Part shown: positions 34,953-43,597 of the stretch, one piece after another
Position numbering within the stretch: the first letter of the stretch is position 1
Layout of the letters: every line of letters begins with the position of its first letter
Origin: Actinoplanes derwentensis
Lineage (GTDB): Bacteria > Actinomycetota > Actinomycetes > Mycobacteriales > Micromonosporaceae
Reading direction: 5' to 3'
NCBI RefSeq assembly: GCF_900104725.1
Contig: NZ_LT629758.1
Coordinates: 7,836,001-7,900,000 of the forward strand
DNA: 64,000 nt
Translations under genes and position numbers: made by a program
The notes under the pieces: model-generated
The model's database searches: none
What the model saw: only the letters and a program-made list of their open reading frames with translations
What the model was told of the DNA's origin: nothing

Positions 34953-35683
34953 CAGCTCGCCAACCCGAATCGCCGGACGATCCCGAACGGATCCTGCATC
35001 GTCCACTGCGCCTCGCCGAGCGGGCTGTCCGCGATCAGCTTCTCCACCCCATGAAGAGCGACTTTCTCGTACGCCGCACGAAAGGCCGCCGCGATCTGCC
35101 GGTTCAGATTGGCATCGTGAGCGTCCCGAAGCCACCTCCGATCGAACCGCACGGCCACGACCTCACCGCCACCGGTCACCTCCACAGCCACCTCGTGATG
35201 CCGGCTGCGTCCGGTGTGGATCGCCTCCACCGTCTGTCGCAGCTTGCCGGATACCTCGTCGAGGCCCCGCTCGATCGACTCGACCACCTCCAGCAACGCC
35301 ATCAACGCGGCCTCCCGATCCCCATCGAGGAGCGATCCTGACGTGATCGATTCGATCTGTTGGTGCACGTCACGAGTGGTGGGGCCCTGTGTCACGGCGG
35401 GCTCGACGTACGCCGCTCCCCACGCGGTCAACCGACGAACCGCGGCTTCCCGGACCGCGTCGACCACAGCTGATCCCAGGCGCTCCTCGGAGACTCGTGA
35501 ACGCCAATCGCTCGCCACGATCACCGACGTGACCCGGCCGTCCTCATCCAGCGCCGTTGTCACCGACCCGGTCGAGTCCGTCCCGGGTCCGCCGGATGCG
35601 CTGGCCGCTAACCGGGCCCGGCGGAGCAACTCCTCACCGTCATCCCGCAGGCCGACCAACGCCGCCAATCGGTCGTCGAACAT
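34952..35683 (-). CDS. YbaB/EbfC-like protein, first gene of the ESX-like operon, 243 aa
   Basis: ATG 35683 (MFDDRLAALVGLRDDGEEL); the longer frame lacks support. It appears to contain two copies of a YbaB/EbfC-like fold: residues ~1-90 (TALDEDGRVTSVIVASDWRS) and ~110-225 (HHEVAVEVTGGGEVVAVRF, DRRWLRDAHDANLNRQIA). YbaB-like proteins are common as first genes of actinobacterial ESX-type operons, where their role is not established. It is tightly coupled to the following small helical gene. Confidence 0.75.
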   Translation of the reverse strand: MFDDRLAALVGLRDDGEELLRRARLAASASGGPGTDSTGSVTTALDEDGRVTSVIVASDWRSRVSEERLGSAVVDAVREAAVRRLTAWGAAYVEPAVTQGPTTRDVHQQIESITSGSLLDGDREAALMALLEVVESIERGLDEVSGKLRQTVEAIHTGRSRHHEVAVEVTGGGEVVAVRFDRRWLRDAHDANLNRQIAAAFRAAYEKVALHGVEKLIADSPLGEAQWTMQDPFGIVRRFGLAS

Positions 35684-35758
35684 CGGCCACCCCCGCTTCG
35701 GCGATCTACACCCGTCGAACTGTCGCAATTTTGGATACCCCGCACAACGGCACCGGGT

Positions 35759-36014
35759 TCAATCCTCGCGGTTGATCAGCTTCGCCTTGTTCTTCGGAGC
35801 GCTCTCGAGCGACAGGGCCGGCGCGGTGTTGCCCGCGGCATCCCGGAGGCGGAGTTCCACCTGGGCGGTCGGAGTGGCGATGACGCGCGGATCCCAGGAG
35901 AAGAGCGGTGTGGGTGAGGCCAAAATCCCATTGACCCATCATTCGGTACGGGTGATCGGCGACCCGGTAGTCCAGGGTGGCCGTGGAGCCGACCCAGCCC
36001 GCGCCATTGTCCAC
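35759..36014 (-). pseudogene. Remnant of a secreted Ig-like protein, frameshifted
   Basis: Two frames carry one protein: STATLDYRVADHPYRMMGQW, then after about 35905 VELRLRDAAGNTAPALSLES and APKNKAKL. The D-A-A-G-N-x-A and S-A-P-K-N-K-A pieces also occur in the intact Ig-like gene at 38556-39749, so this is a decayed relative. It lacks a signal peptide and both ends. Confidence 0.55.
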
Positions 36015-36137
36015 CCCGTTCCTTCAGCGCTGGAGAAATTGCTCCACTGGCCGTAGGCGGGAAAGTCGACCAGGGCGTCCCCTACCGCCTCCTTGCCCGG
36101 AGTCTCTGTCGACGGTGGCAGTGATGACATAGCTCAT
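36015..36137 (-). pseudogene. 5' fragment of a probable SRPBCC/START-like protein
   Basis: A good ribosome site (GGAG) precedes ATG 36137 (MSYVITATVDRDS). After a frame change near 36100 the sequence reads ALVDFPAYGQWSNFSSAEG, resembling the first helix-strand region of SRPBCC proteins (L-x-D-F-x-x-Y-x-x-W). The rest of the gene is missing and Ig-like debris follows. Confidence 0.4.
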
Positions 36138-36169
36138 GATTCGCTCCATTACCTCGGGCCGGGGTCGGC

Positions 36170-36757
36170 TTAACGGGCGGACAGTGGAGCGGGCAGTTTG
36201 GCTTTGAGTCCCTGGTCGATGAAACCGAGAATCCAGGTGAAGCTCTCGTCGATGTCGGCGGCGATCTGGAAGCTGCCGTCGGCTTCCAGGGTCGAGAATC
36301 CGTGCAGGATGCTGCGCAGCATCCGCAGGGCGTGGATCTCCTGGTCGGGTTCCAGGTGGTACCCGTGCAGCATGGCCGTCCAGGAGGCGAGCACCCGCTG
36401 GACGGCGGGGATGAGCGGGTCGTCGGGTCCGGTGACGCTGGCGAAGTTTCCGGCCGCGTAGCGTCCGGGGTGTTCCAGCACGTACGTGCGCATCGCGTGC
36501 GCACCGGCGGCGAGGGCTTCGCCGCCGGATCGGCCCTGCGTGGCGTCACGGATGGCGTCGGCTAGCTCGTTCATGGCCAGGACCGCGATCCGGTGGGACA
36601 GATCGGCCTGGTTGGTGACGTGTTTGTAGAGCGAGGGCGTCCGGACGCCGAGACGTTCGGCGAGCAGAGCCATGCTGAGCGCGGGGAAGCCGATCTCGTC
36701 GGCCAGCGCGGCGCCGGCTGCGGTGACCGAGGCCTGATCGAGTCCGACTCTAGGCAT
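36170..36757 (-). CDS. TetR-family transcriptional regulator (WHG-domain type)
   Basis: 195 residues. HTH in the first 50 residues ([40 protein letters not shown]) is canonical TetR. The C-terminal domain ([54 protein letters not shown]) fits the TetR_C_33/WHG group. Its ATG overlaps the end of the alpha/beta hydrolase gene by eight bases, so both are in one operon. A CATTAA-G-TTAATG dyad upstream of the operon (37616-37628) is the probable operator. Confidence 0.9.
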   Translation of the reverse strand: MPRVGLDQASVTAAGAALADEIGFPALSMALLAERLGVRTPSLYKHVTNQADLSHRIAVLAMNELADAIRDATQGRSGGEALAAGAHAMRTYVLEHPGRYAAGNFASVTGPDDPLIPAVQRVLASWTAMLHGYHLEPDQEIHALRMLRSILHGFSTLEADGSFQIAADIDESFTWILGFIDQGLKAKLPAPLSAR

Positions 36758-37586
36758 TGGTCAGCGTCCTGGCGAGGAAGGGCAGGGACAGCGCGAGGAC
36801 CTTGTCCGGGGTCTCGGCATGCGGGTAGTGGCCGGCACCGTCGATCATCGCCAGCTCTCCGAGCCCGCGGGGCAGATCGGCGATGATCTTCTCGGCTTCG
36901 GCGCGGGGGTCGGCCCAGTCGGGGTCGAGGGTGCCTTCAATGATCAGGACCGGGCACTTGACGTTGGGCAGCTGCGCGCCGGCGTCGCCCGGACTGGTCT
37001 TGCACATGGCCTGAAGTGTCTTCATCCGACCAGGCTCGCTCATCTTGGTCTCGATCCGCGCCAGTTCGTCGTCCCAGTCGAAGGGCTTGTTCGGGTACGC
37101 CAGGTCGAGGTACTTCTTCCAGCTCGACATGCTTCCCAGAGCCATGGTCATCCCGAGCTGCGTGCTGCCGGCGCGGTAACGCTTCACCCGGAACAGCGCG
37201 CCCAGGGACACCGACTGCTCGCGGGTGAACGGCGCCAGCTCGATGACTCCGGCGATGAGATCAGAAGCGGTGGCGGCCGCGATCGTGGCGGCGCCGCCGC
37301 TGATCGATTGCCCCATGATGACGGCCGGGCCGCCGAGATGACGCACCAGGGCGACCAGGTCGCCGGCGATGTCGGTACGGCTGTAGCCGTCCCACCCGAG
37401 GCTGGAGTCCCCACAGCCGCGAATGTCGAGGTTCGCCACCCGGTAGCCGGCCGCCACCAGGCCGGGAACGATGAAGCGGTAGGAGTGGCGGCTGTCACCC
37501 ATGCCGTGCGCGAGCACCACCAGCGGCCCCTCGCCAGTCACGTCATACGCAATCTTGTTGCCGGCGATGTCCAGGTACTCGGTCAT
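36750..37586 (-). CDS. Alpha/beta hydrolase (serine type), 278 aa
   Basis: ATG 37586 with GGAGG 5 bases upstream. Motifs: oxyanion loop [13 protein letters not shown], nucleophile elbow [10 protein letters not shown] (Ser), acid in [11 protein letters not shown] and His in [13 protein letters not shown]. These make it an esterase/lipase-like or C-C hydrolase-like enzyme; substrate unknown. No signal peptide. It is the first gene of an operon with the TetR regulator that follows, a usual layout for an inducible detoxifying or degradative enzyme under local repression. Confidence 0.9.
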   Translation of the reverse strand: MTEYLDIAGNKIAYDVTGEGPLVVLAHGMGDSRHSYRFIVPGLVAAGYRVANLDIRGCGDSSLGWDGYSRTDIAGDLVALVRHLGGPAVIMGQSISGGAATIAAATASDLIAGVIELAPFTREQSVSLGALFRVKRYRAGSTQLGMTMALGSMSSWKKYLDLAYPNKPFDWDDELARIETKMSEPGRMKTLQAMCKTSPGDAGAQLPNVKCPVLIIEGTLDPDWADPRAEAEKIIADLPRGLGELAMIDGAGHYPHAETPDKVLALSLPFLARTLTNA

Positions 37587-37615
37587 GATGCCCTCCAGCG
37601 GCTAACGTTGTTACT

Positions 37616-37628
37616 CATTAAGTTAATG
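37616..37628. promoter_or_regulatory. Probable TetR operator upstream of the hydrolase-tetR operon
   Basis: Perfect dyad CATTAA-G-TTAATG, 30 bases upstream of the hydrolase start, in a distinctly A+T-rich patch (about 37600-37640) that should also hold the promoter. Binding by the TetR protein is inferred from position and symmetry. Confidence 0.55.
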
Positions 37629-37772
37629 CCATTAGCCAGAAGTGTCAACATCGTCTCTGCCCGGCCGGTGCCGGGCGTGCCGCGCGGCCGACGGTGTGAC
37701 ACGAAAACGGGAGACGAACCCGCCTCATGTCCTCATAGGATTTGCATATCAGCAGCTAGGGACGGGGATTCA

Positions 37773-38510
37773 ATGTTCAGCATCAGTCGTAAGAAGCTGG
37801 CCGCGATCGGTATCGCGGCGGCCGCCACGTCCGCCTTCTTCGCCTCGCCGGCGCAGGCCGCGTCGGCTGCCAAGGCCGAGGTGGCGGGCACCGTTGTCCG
37901 GTTCACCGCCGCTGCCGGTCAGGCCAACTCGCTGACCATCACGGTCTCCGGCCGGACGGTCACCCTGAACGACACGGTCGCCGTCAAGGCCGGCAAGGGC
38001 TGCAAGGCCGTCGCGGGGGACAAGACCAAGGTCAAGTGCACCACCGCCAAGAAGCCGACCCGAATCACCGTCGCGCTCGGTGACAAGAACGACTTCGTGC
38101 AGAGTCACGCCTCGGTTCCCCTGACCGCCAACGGCGGCTCCGGCGACGACACCGTCTTCGGCGGTTACGGCAAGGACACCCTGACCGGCGGGAACGGCGT
38201 CGACGACGTGCAGGGCGGTCCCGGCAACGACACCCTCCGTGGCGGACATGGCAACGACCATGTGGAAGGCGGCCCGGGCAAGGACAAGCTGTACGGCGAG
38301 GCCGGCAACGACGACCTGATCGGCGGCGACCTCGACGGCGAAGGGGCCGACAGCGGCGACACCATCTACGGTGGCGCGGGTAACGACTTCCTGCTCGGCG
38401 GTTACGGTAACGACACCCTCTACGGCAACGCCGGTAACGACAACCTGGTCGGTGGCTCGGGCAAGGACAAGCTGGTCGGCGGCCCCGGCAACGACACCAG
38501 CACCCAGTAA
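37773..38510 (+). CDS. Secreted calcium-binding protein with RTX repeats, 245 aa
   Basis: Sec signal peptide ([20 protein letters not shown], cleavage near SPAQAASA). A ~90-residue beta-rich N-terminal domain with a Cys pair (GKGCKAV, KVKCTT) follows. From about residue 115 there are roughly ten nonapeptide RTX repeats of the G-G-x-G-x-D-x-L/I type ([37 protein letters not shown]). These form calcium-loaded parallel beta-rolls outside the cell. No toxin or enzyme domain is present, so a structural or adhesive wall protein is likely. No type I secretion C-terminus. Confidence 0.88.
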   Translation: MFSISRKKLAAIGIAAAATSAFFASPAQAASAAKAEVAGTVVRFTAAAGQANSLTITVSGRTVTLNDTVAVKAGKGCKAVAGDKTKVKCTTAKKPTRITVALGDKNDFVQSHASVPLTANGGSGDDTVFGGYGKDTLTGGNGVDDVQGGPGNDTLRGGHGNDHVEGGPGKDKLYGEAGNDDLIGGDLDGEGADSGDTIYGGAGNDFLLGGYGNDTLYGNAGNDNLVGGSGKDKLVGGPGNDTSTQ

Positions 38511-38523
38511 CGACCGTCCGGGG

Positions 38524-38544
38524 CCGGCGCGGTGGTGGCGCCGG
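38524..38544. terminator. Hairpin between convergent genes
   Basis: Arms CCGGCGC and GCGCCGG with a 7-base loop between the RTX-repeat gene and the convergent Ig-like gene; may terminate both. Confidence 0.45.
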
Positions 38545-38555
38545 TCAGAACCGGA

Positions 38556-39749
38556 TCAGCGTCGGTAGGTCCGGGTTGGGCTGTATCTGACGTTGCCGGC
38601 TCGGTCGTACGCGCGGATTCGGACGGTGAACTTCGTGCCGTACTTCTTCGGGTTCACCGTGAACGCGTAACCGGCCGTGCTGTCTGTCTGTACGACCTTG
38701 CCGTTGATCAGCAACTGCACCTTGCTGACCCCGTACACATCGCTCGCCTTGGCCTTGATCTTGAACTTTGTCTTGACCTGGGCTTTGTTCTTCGGCGCGC
38801 TGGTGATCGATATCGTGGGCCTCTTGTGGTCCACGATCAGGGGCCGCGTGAGGGTGGCCTTGTTGCCGGCCGCGTCGTAGGCGTGCCATCCGAGCGTGTA
38901 CTTCCCGTCCGGCGCGTCCCGGCTGTCGATCGTGACCGTCCGGGAGTTCTCCTGGATGTAAGTGATGGAGCGTTTCGCTCCGAACAGCGAGGCTTCGAAC
39001 CCGCTAAACGGGCTGGCGTCCCGGTAACCACCGAGGGAGACCTTGAAGGCTCCGCGGATCGCACTGCCCGCGGTGGTGGTTCCGGTGATCACCGGCCGGT
39101 CGTTGTCGACCGTGACGGTCCTGGTCGAGGTCGACACGTTGCCGACCTCGTCCCACACCCGGATGGTCATCGGGGTTCTGCCGTTCGGGACCGTGATGTT
39201 CCAGCGCAGATCCAGGCGCTCGCCGCGGCGGGCATCTCTCGACGAGATCACCTGCCCGTTGACGATCAGCTCGGAGCCGATGGCGTAGACGTCGTCGGTC
39301 GCATCCACGGTGAGCTCGCCGCCTCGGCCGATGTAACCATCCCGCCGCGGGAAGACGACAGTCGGGGACGGGGGCTTGTTGTCTACCCGGACGTGCTCGC
39401 CGGCCGTCGTCGACGAGCCGGTCGCGGTGGTCGCCACGGTGTACAGCACCATCTGGCCGTCGAATCCGGCGGTGTCCCAGTCGATGAGCCAAGGCGCTTC
39501 GGTGTCCGTGCCGATCACCCGGCCGGCGGCGTAGACCGTCAGGCTGGTGACACCGGACAGGGACTCGTCCGGGAACGTCTCGAAGGTCACCGGCGTGACG
39601 CCACCGACCGGGTACTTGAAGACGCGGGCGAACACCCTCGGCGCCGCGTCGGCGGCTACGGCGGGCACCGCGGAGCCGAACGAGGCGGCCAGCACAGTCG
39701 CAGTGACGAACCCGGTCCACCGGAACGCGATTCCCAAGACATCCCCCAT
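38556..39749 (-). CDS. Secreted protein with Ig-like domains, 397 aa
   Basis: Signal peptide at residues ~1-33 (FVTATVLAASFGSAVPAVAA). Three to four Ig-like modules follow, each ending in D-x-A/V-G-N-x-x turns: VRVWDEVGNVS, WHAYDAAGNKATL, IRAYDRAGNVRYS. The C-terminal module repeats the pattern APKNKAQVKTKFKIKAKASD. It has no sortase motif or membrane anchor. Such proteins are usually surface or matrix components with roles in adhesion or carbohydrate binding; none is shown here. Convergent with the RTX-repeat gene. A decayed relative lies at 35759-36014, suggesting local duplication and loss. Confidence 0.85.
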   Translation of the reverse strand: MGDVLGIAFRWTGFVTATVLAASFGSAVPAVAADAAPRVFARVFKYPVGGVTPVTFETFPDESLSGVTSLTVYAAGRVIGTDTEAPWLIDWDTAGFDGQMVLYTVATTATGSSTTAGEHVRVDNKPPSPTVVFPRRDGYIGRGGELTVDATDDVYAIGSELIVNGQVISSRDARRGERLDLRWNITVPNGRTPMTIRVWDEVGNVSTSTRTVTVDNDRPVITGTTTAGSAIRGAFKVSLGGYRDASPFSGFEASLFGAKRSITYIQENSRTVTIDSRDAPDGKYTLGWHAYDAAGNKATLTRPLIVDHKRPTISITSAPKNKAQVKTKFKIKAKASDVYGVSKVQLLINGKVVQTDSTAGYAFTVNPKKYGTKFTVRIRAYDRAGNVRYSPTRTYRR

Positions 39750-39863
39750 GATCGCTTCGACGGCAGCCTATATCAGCTCGGCCGGGGCGGATGAGAGAGC
39801 GGTGTCCGGTACTCGTGGATACCATTCGGGGGTTGTTTGTCCCGCTGATGGTGCAGGAGTCGT

Positions 39864-41654
39864 GTGAGCTTCGAGGACGGGTCGGCGTTGCCTGCTGCGG
39901 ATCGACTGTCGGCGCTGGCGCGGACGGAGCTGACGGCGTCGCCGGATCCGGCGTTCGATCGGTTCGCGGGACTGGTGCGCACGGTGTTGCGGGTGCCGGT
40001 GGTGCTGGTCAGCCTGGTGGAAGCCGGGCGGCAGGTGTTTCCCGGAGCGTGTGGGCTGGGTGAGCCCTGGGGGCAACGGCGGCAGACTCCGTTGTCGCAT
40101 TCGTTCTGTCAGCATGTGGTGGTCAGCGCGGCGCCGTTGATCGTCGAGGACGCCCGTACCGATCCGCGGGTGGCCGGTAATCTGGCGATCACCGATCTGA
40201 ACGTCGTCGGGTACGCCGGGATGCCGTTGACGGACACGACGGGGCAGGTTCTCGGATCGTTGTGTGCGATCGACACCGCCCCGCGGCGGTGGACCGAGGA
40301 CGAGCTGGCTCTGCTGGCGGACTTCGCGGCGGCGTGTTCGGACATGCTGCGGCTGCGGATCGCCAACAGTCTGTTGCACCAGCGGGAGGAGCAGGCCACC
40401 GCGTTGCGGGCGTCGGCGATCGCGGCGTCCGAGCGGACCCGGCTGTTGTTGCGTGCCAGCGTCGAGCTGGCGGACACCGGTACCGCCGATGATGTGGTGA
40501 GCGTGGTGCGGCAGCTGGTCACCGGCACCCTGAACCCGTCCTACGTCGGGGTGTCGTTGCTCGATGACACCGGCCGGGTGTCGCTGCAGTCGGGATTGTC
40601 GCTGCCGTCGAGGGTCGCCGAGCGGTGGGATCTGTACGCGGGTACGACGGTCACCCCGTCGGCGGCGGCCGCTCGCAGTGGGGTGCCGGTGCTGCTACCC
40701 GACCTGGCGGCGGTCTACGAGGTGACGCCGGAGGCGGCGGTCACGTTCGAGGAGATGGGCTGGCAGTCCGCGGCGAGTGTGCCGCTGCCCGGGCCGGCGG
40801 GGCCGGTGGGCGCGCTGACGTTCGTCTGGGACAAGCCGTACACCCTCGACGCGGCCGAGCAGGCGGTCCTGGCGGCGCTGGCCGGTTACGTGGCGCAGGC
40901 GTTGCGGCGTGCCGACTACCTGTTCTCGCGGGAGAACGTGGCGATGGTGTTGCAGAAGGCGTTGTTGCCGGATCTGCCGGATGCGGCTCCGTTCGAGTTG
41001 GCCGCCCGGTACGAGCCGGCGGCCCGTGGGGAGCATGTCGGCGGCGACTGGTACGACGCGGTCCGCCTGCACGATCAGCATCTGGCACTGGTCGTCGGGG
41101 ACGTCAGCGGGCACGACATGCGTGCCGCGGCCCGGATGGGCCGGCTGCGCAGCAAACTGCGCCTGTTGCTGGTCGACCGGCGTGAGTCCCCATCGGCTCT
41201 GCTGCACCGGCTGGACACCGCCAGCCAGGCGCTGGGAGATCGCATCACCGCCACCGCCGTGCTGGCGTACCTGAACACCGACCCCAGCGGGCACGGTCAT
41301 CAGCTGCACTGGTCCAACGCCGGGCACCCCAGCCCGCTGCTGATCACCGGGGCCGGCGCGAGCGTGCTGGACGGCCGTGATCCGCTGCTCGGCCTGCGCA
41401 GCACCGCCGCCCGGACCAGTCACACCCGGCACCTGCCACCGGGTTCCACCGTCCTGTTCTACACCGACGGGCTGATCGAGACCCGCCGTGATGCGCTCGA
41501 CGAGCGGGAGCGACGCCTGCACGAATCGGCGGCGGCTTACGCGCGGGCGCCTCTGACCGAGTTGCTCGATCACCTGTACACGGCGTTCGCCGGCGATGAT
41601 CACGAAGACGATGTCGCGATGATCGCGGTCCGCACGCCTGACTCCCGCGATTGA
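39864..41654 (+). CDS. GAF-domain PP2C (SpoIIE-type) phosphatase
   Basis: 596 residues from GTG 39864. GAF domains at residues ~30-165 (VLVSLVEAGRQVFPGACGL) and ~200-355 (PSYVGVSLLDDTGRVSLQSG) are sensory. The C-terminal SpoIIE domain has the metal-binding Asp in EHVGGDWYDAV and DVSGHDMRAAARM and the end motif DDHEDDVAMIAV. It should dephosphorylate the STAS antagonist encoded next (41767), freeing it to bind the anti-sigma ATPase (42212), the standard partner switch. The signal may be redox or light via GAF, but cofactor ligands are not evident. Confidence 0.9.
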   Translation: MSFEDGSALPAADRLSALARTELTASPDPAFDRFAGLVRTVLRVPVVLVSLVEAGRQVFPGACGLGEPWGQRRQTPLSHSFCQHVVVSAAPLIVEDARTDPRVAGNLAITDLNVVGYAGMPLTDTTGQVLGSLCAIDTAPRRWTEDELALLADFAAACSDMLRLRIANSLLHQREEQATALRASAIAASERTRLLLRASVELADTGTADDVVSVVRQLVTGTLNPSYVGVSLLDDTGRVSLQSGLSLPSRVAERWDLYAGTTVTPSAAAARSGVPVLLPDLAAVYEVTPEAAVTFEEMGWQSAASVPLPGPAGPVGALTFVWDKPYTLDAAEQAVLAALAGYVAQALRRADYLFSRENVAMVLQKALLPDLPDAAPFELAARYEPAARGEHVGGDWYDAVRLHDQHLALVVGDVSGHDMRAAARMGRLRSKLRLLLVDRRESPSALLHRLDTASQALGDRITATAVLAYLNTDPSGHGHQLHWSNAGHPSPLLITGAGASVLDGRDPLLGLRSTAARTSHTRHLPPGSTVLFYTDGLIETRRDALDERERRLHESAAAYARAPLTELLDHLYTAFAGDDHEDDVAMIAVRTPDSRD

Positions 41655-41766
41655 TGCCTCCCGTCCTGGTAGGCAAGTATCCATATTTCGGGCGAGTAGG
41701 GTGGTCTGATCCAAGCGTCGCGGCGCCGACAGGCCGAGCGCACTATGGCGACGCAAGGACATCCAC

Positions 41767-42105
41767 GTGGTTGAACTTCCGTTATGGTCAGCAGCCGTCA
41801 CCATCCATCAGGGCACCCGGACCGTGGCGTTGACCGGGGAACTCGACCTGGCCGCCGCCGATCAGCTGCTGCACCTGCTCCGCACCGAGCTCGACACCGC
41901 CGGCACCGCCGTGGTCGTCGTCGACCTGGCCGCTGTCTCGTTCCTGGATTCGGCCGCGCTTGCCGCTTTTGTCGGCGCCTACAACCACGCCGATGCGGCC
42001 GGCCTCCGATTTCAGCTGGTCAACCCGGTTCCGTCGGTACGGCGGGTGCTTGACATCAGCGGTGTCTACGAGGTTCTTGTGCCGTCTCTCGCCGGCGACG
42101 ACTGA
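41767..42105 (+). CDS. STAS-domain anti-sigma-factor antagonist (RsbV/SpoIIAA-like)
   Basis: 112 residues from GTG 41767. The STAS signature is clear: TRTVALTGELDLAAADQL, then VVVVDLAAVSFLDSAALAAF with the phosphorylatable Ser in D-S-A-A-L. Dephospho-antagonist binds the anti-sigma ATPase and releases sigma. It lies between its putative phosphatase (39864-41654) and kinase/anti-sigma (42212-42604), so the full three-protein module is present. No sigma factor is adjacent; the target is presumably elsewhere. Confidence 0.92.
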   Translation: MVELPLWSAAVTIHQGTRTVALTGELDLAAADQLLHLLRTELDTAGTAVVVVDLAAVSFLDSAALAAFVGAYNHADAAGLRFQLVNPVPSVRRVLDISGVYEVLVPSLAGDD

Positions 42106-42211
42106 TCAGGACCGGAGATTTCGATCAGCTCGCCCGGTCGTCACCGCACGTCGTTTCGACGTCGCGTGGTGGGGCACCAGGAACGTCGGCGGCGAACAAA
42201 GGGGCATCCGG

Positions 42212-42604
42212 GTGACAGCCAAGACTCTGTGCATGCTGTTCAAGCAGGGTGAGCCTGCCGCGCCGATGCGTTCGACCGCGCGCGCCGCGCTGACACCCTG
42301 GCACTCGGCGGACCAGATCGACGACGTCCTCGTGGTGGTCTCCGAGCTGGTGCAGAACGTCTCCCAGCACACCGAGGGTGGCGGGACCCTCGTCTTGAAC
42401 TGGGACGACCACAGCATCACCGTCGAGGTCAGCGACGACGACCGCCGGATGCCGCTCCAGCGGCCTCCGGACGACCAGCGCCTCGGCGGCCGGGGCCTGC
42501 TTCTGGTGGACGGCATCTGCTCCAGTTGGGGTGCCACCGCCCACGACCACGGCAAGACCGTGTGGGCACGGGTAACGCCAGCACGGATGCCCGTGCTGGC
42601 GTGA
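42212..42604 (+). CDS. Anti-sigma regulatory ATPase (RsbW-like HATPase_c_2)
   Basis: 130 residues from GTG 42212 (VTAKTLCMLFKQGEPAAP). The GHKL fold carries the N-box VVSELVQNVSQHTEGG and G-box LGGRGLLLVDGICSSWG. Members bind sigma factors and phosphorylate STAS partners on Ser/Thr. The context with a STAS protein and SpoIIE phosphatase supports this assignment. The N-box reads E-L-x-x-N-x-x-x-H, as usual. A ~100-bp gap separates it from the STAS gene, so it may have its own promoter. Confidence 0.9.
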   Translation: MTAKTLCMLFKQGEPAAPMRSTARAALTPWHSADQIDDVLVVVSELVQNVSQHTEGGGTLVLNWDDHSITVEVSDDDRRMPLQRPPDDQRLGGRGLLLVDGICSSWGATAHDHGKTVWARVTPARMPVLA

Positions 42605-42619
42605 CGGTGCGGAGGCTGA

Positions 42620-43513
42620 TTACCAGAGGCGCCAGGAGTAGTTGGCGTTGCGGGCCACCACGATCGGGCTCTCGCCCTTGGTCTGGGTGATCCAGCCGCT
42701 CTTCTCCGCGCGCTTGTTCCAGTAGCGCGACTTGTACTTGCCCGACGCCTTCTTGTAGATGGCGGTGTGGGTCAGGCCCTGTCCCTGATGGAAGACCACC
42801 TTGTGGCCCGCGGCGAGGTAGCCGGCCGCGCTGCCGCTGGTGGAGACCGAGCTCTTCCAGGGCACGATCTTGTCGCCCTCGGAGCCGATCAGGGTCCAGT
42901 CGGTGCCCTGGGTGGACTGCGGGTTCTTGTTCAGCCACTTCAGGAACGAAGAACCGGGGCGCATGTCCTTGGCCTGCTGGGTGTTGTAGCTACGTGCCCA
43001 GTTGGTACCGGTGTGCGGGGTGCCGATGGTGACGACGTCCTCGATGTAGAGCGCCGGCGGCCAGTTCTTCGTCTTCTTCTGCACGCCGGTGATCGCGGCC
43101 CGGATGATCAGCCCGCCCATCGAGTGGCCGACGGCGTCGACTGAACGGCCGTTCTTGGTGTAGCGGTTGTAGATGTCCCAGGCCAGCTTGCGGCCGAGCT
43201 CCTTGATGCTGACGCCGTTCTCGTAGCTGCCGATGCGGCTGTTGCAGTTCTTGTCGCCCTTGTAAAAGGCGACCGTGTTCTGTTCAGCGGTGGCACCCCG
43301 GGCTCGGTACGCCTTGATGGCGGTGTCCCACTGCTTGCAGTCGGCTTTCGGGTGACCGGTCGCGGAGATCTGGATGCCGTGCACCCAGTAGATCGGTTCG
43401 CCCAGGCCGTCGTTGCGCTTGGGCGGGGCGGCCAGGGCGGGCGAGGCCGGCGCCAGGATGAGACCGGACGCCGCCACCAGGGCCGCCAGGAGAGCGGCAA
43501 GACTCTTGCGCAT
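42620..43513 (-). CDS. Secreted triacylglycerol lipase/esterase
   Basis: 297 residues. Signal peptide (LAALLAALVAASGLILAPAS, cleavage at PALAAPP). Lipase motifs: YWVHGIQIS oxyanion region and nucleophile elbow AVGHSMGGLI (G-H-S-x-G). The acid is probably in IGSEGDKIVPW and the His in GQGLTHTAIYK. Two cysteines (ADCKQW, KNCNSR) may form a disulfide. It resembles secreted streptomycete lipases of the alpha/beta-hydrolase PGAP1-like group. AGAGG precedes the ATG at 43513. Divergent from the SARP gene, with an inverted repeat in the gap. Confidence 0.88.
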   Translation of the reverse strand: MRKSLAALLAALVAASGLILAPASPALAAPPKRNDGLGEPIYWVHGIQISATGHPKADCKQWDTAIKAYRARGATAEQNTVAFYKGDKNCNSRIGSYENGVSIKELGRKLAWDIYNRYTKNGRSVDAVGHSMGGLIIRAAITGVQKKTKNWPPALYIEDVVTIGTPHTGTNWARSYNTQQAKDMRPGSSFLKWLNKNPQSTQGTDWTLIGSEGDKIVPWKSSVSTSGSAAGYLAAGHKVVFHQGQGLTHTAIYKKASGKYKSRYWNKRAEKSGWITQTKGESPIVVARNANYSWRLW

Positions 43514-43526
43514 GTGAAACCTCTCG

Positions 43527-43548
43527 GATGCGTGTTCCTCGACGCATC
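43527..43548. promoter_or_regulatory. Inverted repeat in lipase/SARP divergent promoter
   Basis: Arms GATGCGT (43527-43533) and ACGCATC (43542-43548) separated by 8 bases. It lies about 14 bases upstream of the lipase start, so it could be an operator acting on one or both genes. Regulator unknown. Confidence 0.4.
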
Positions 43549-43597
43549 GAAGAATGAGGTAGTGATGTTGGCGGAATGTTAGAGGAAGATCAGCGAG

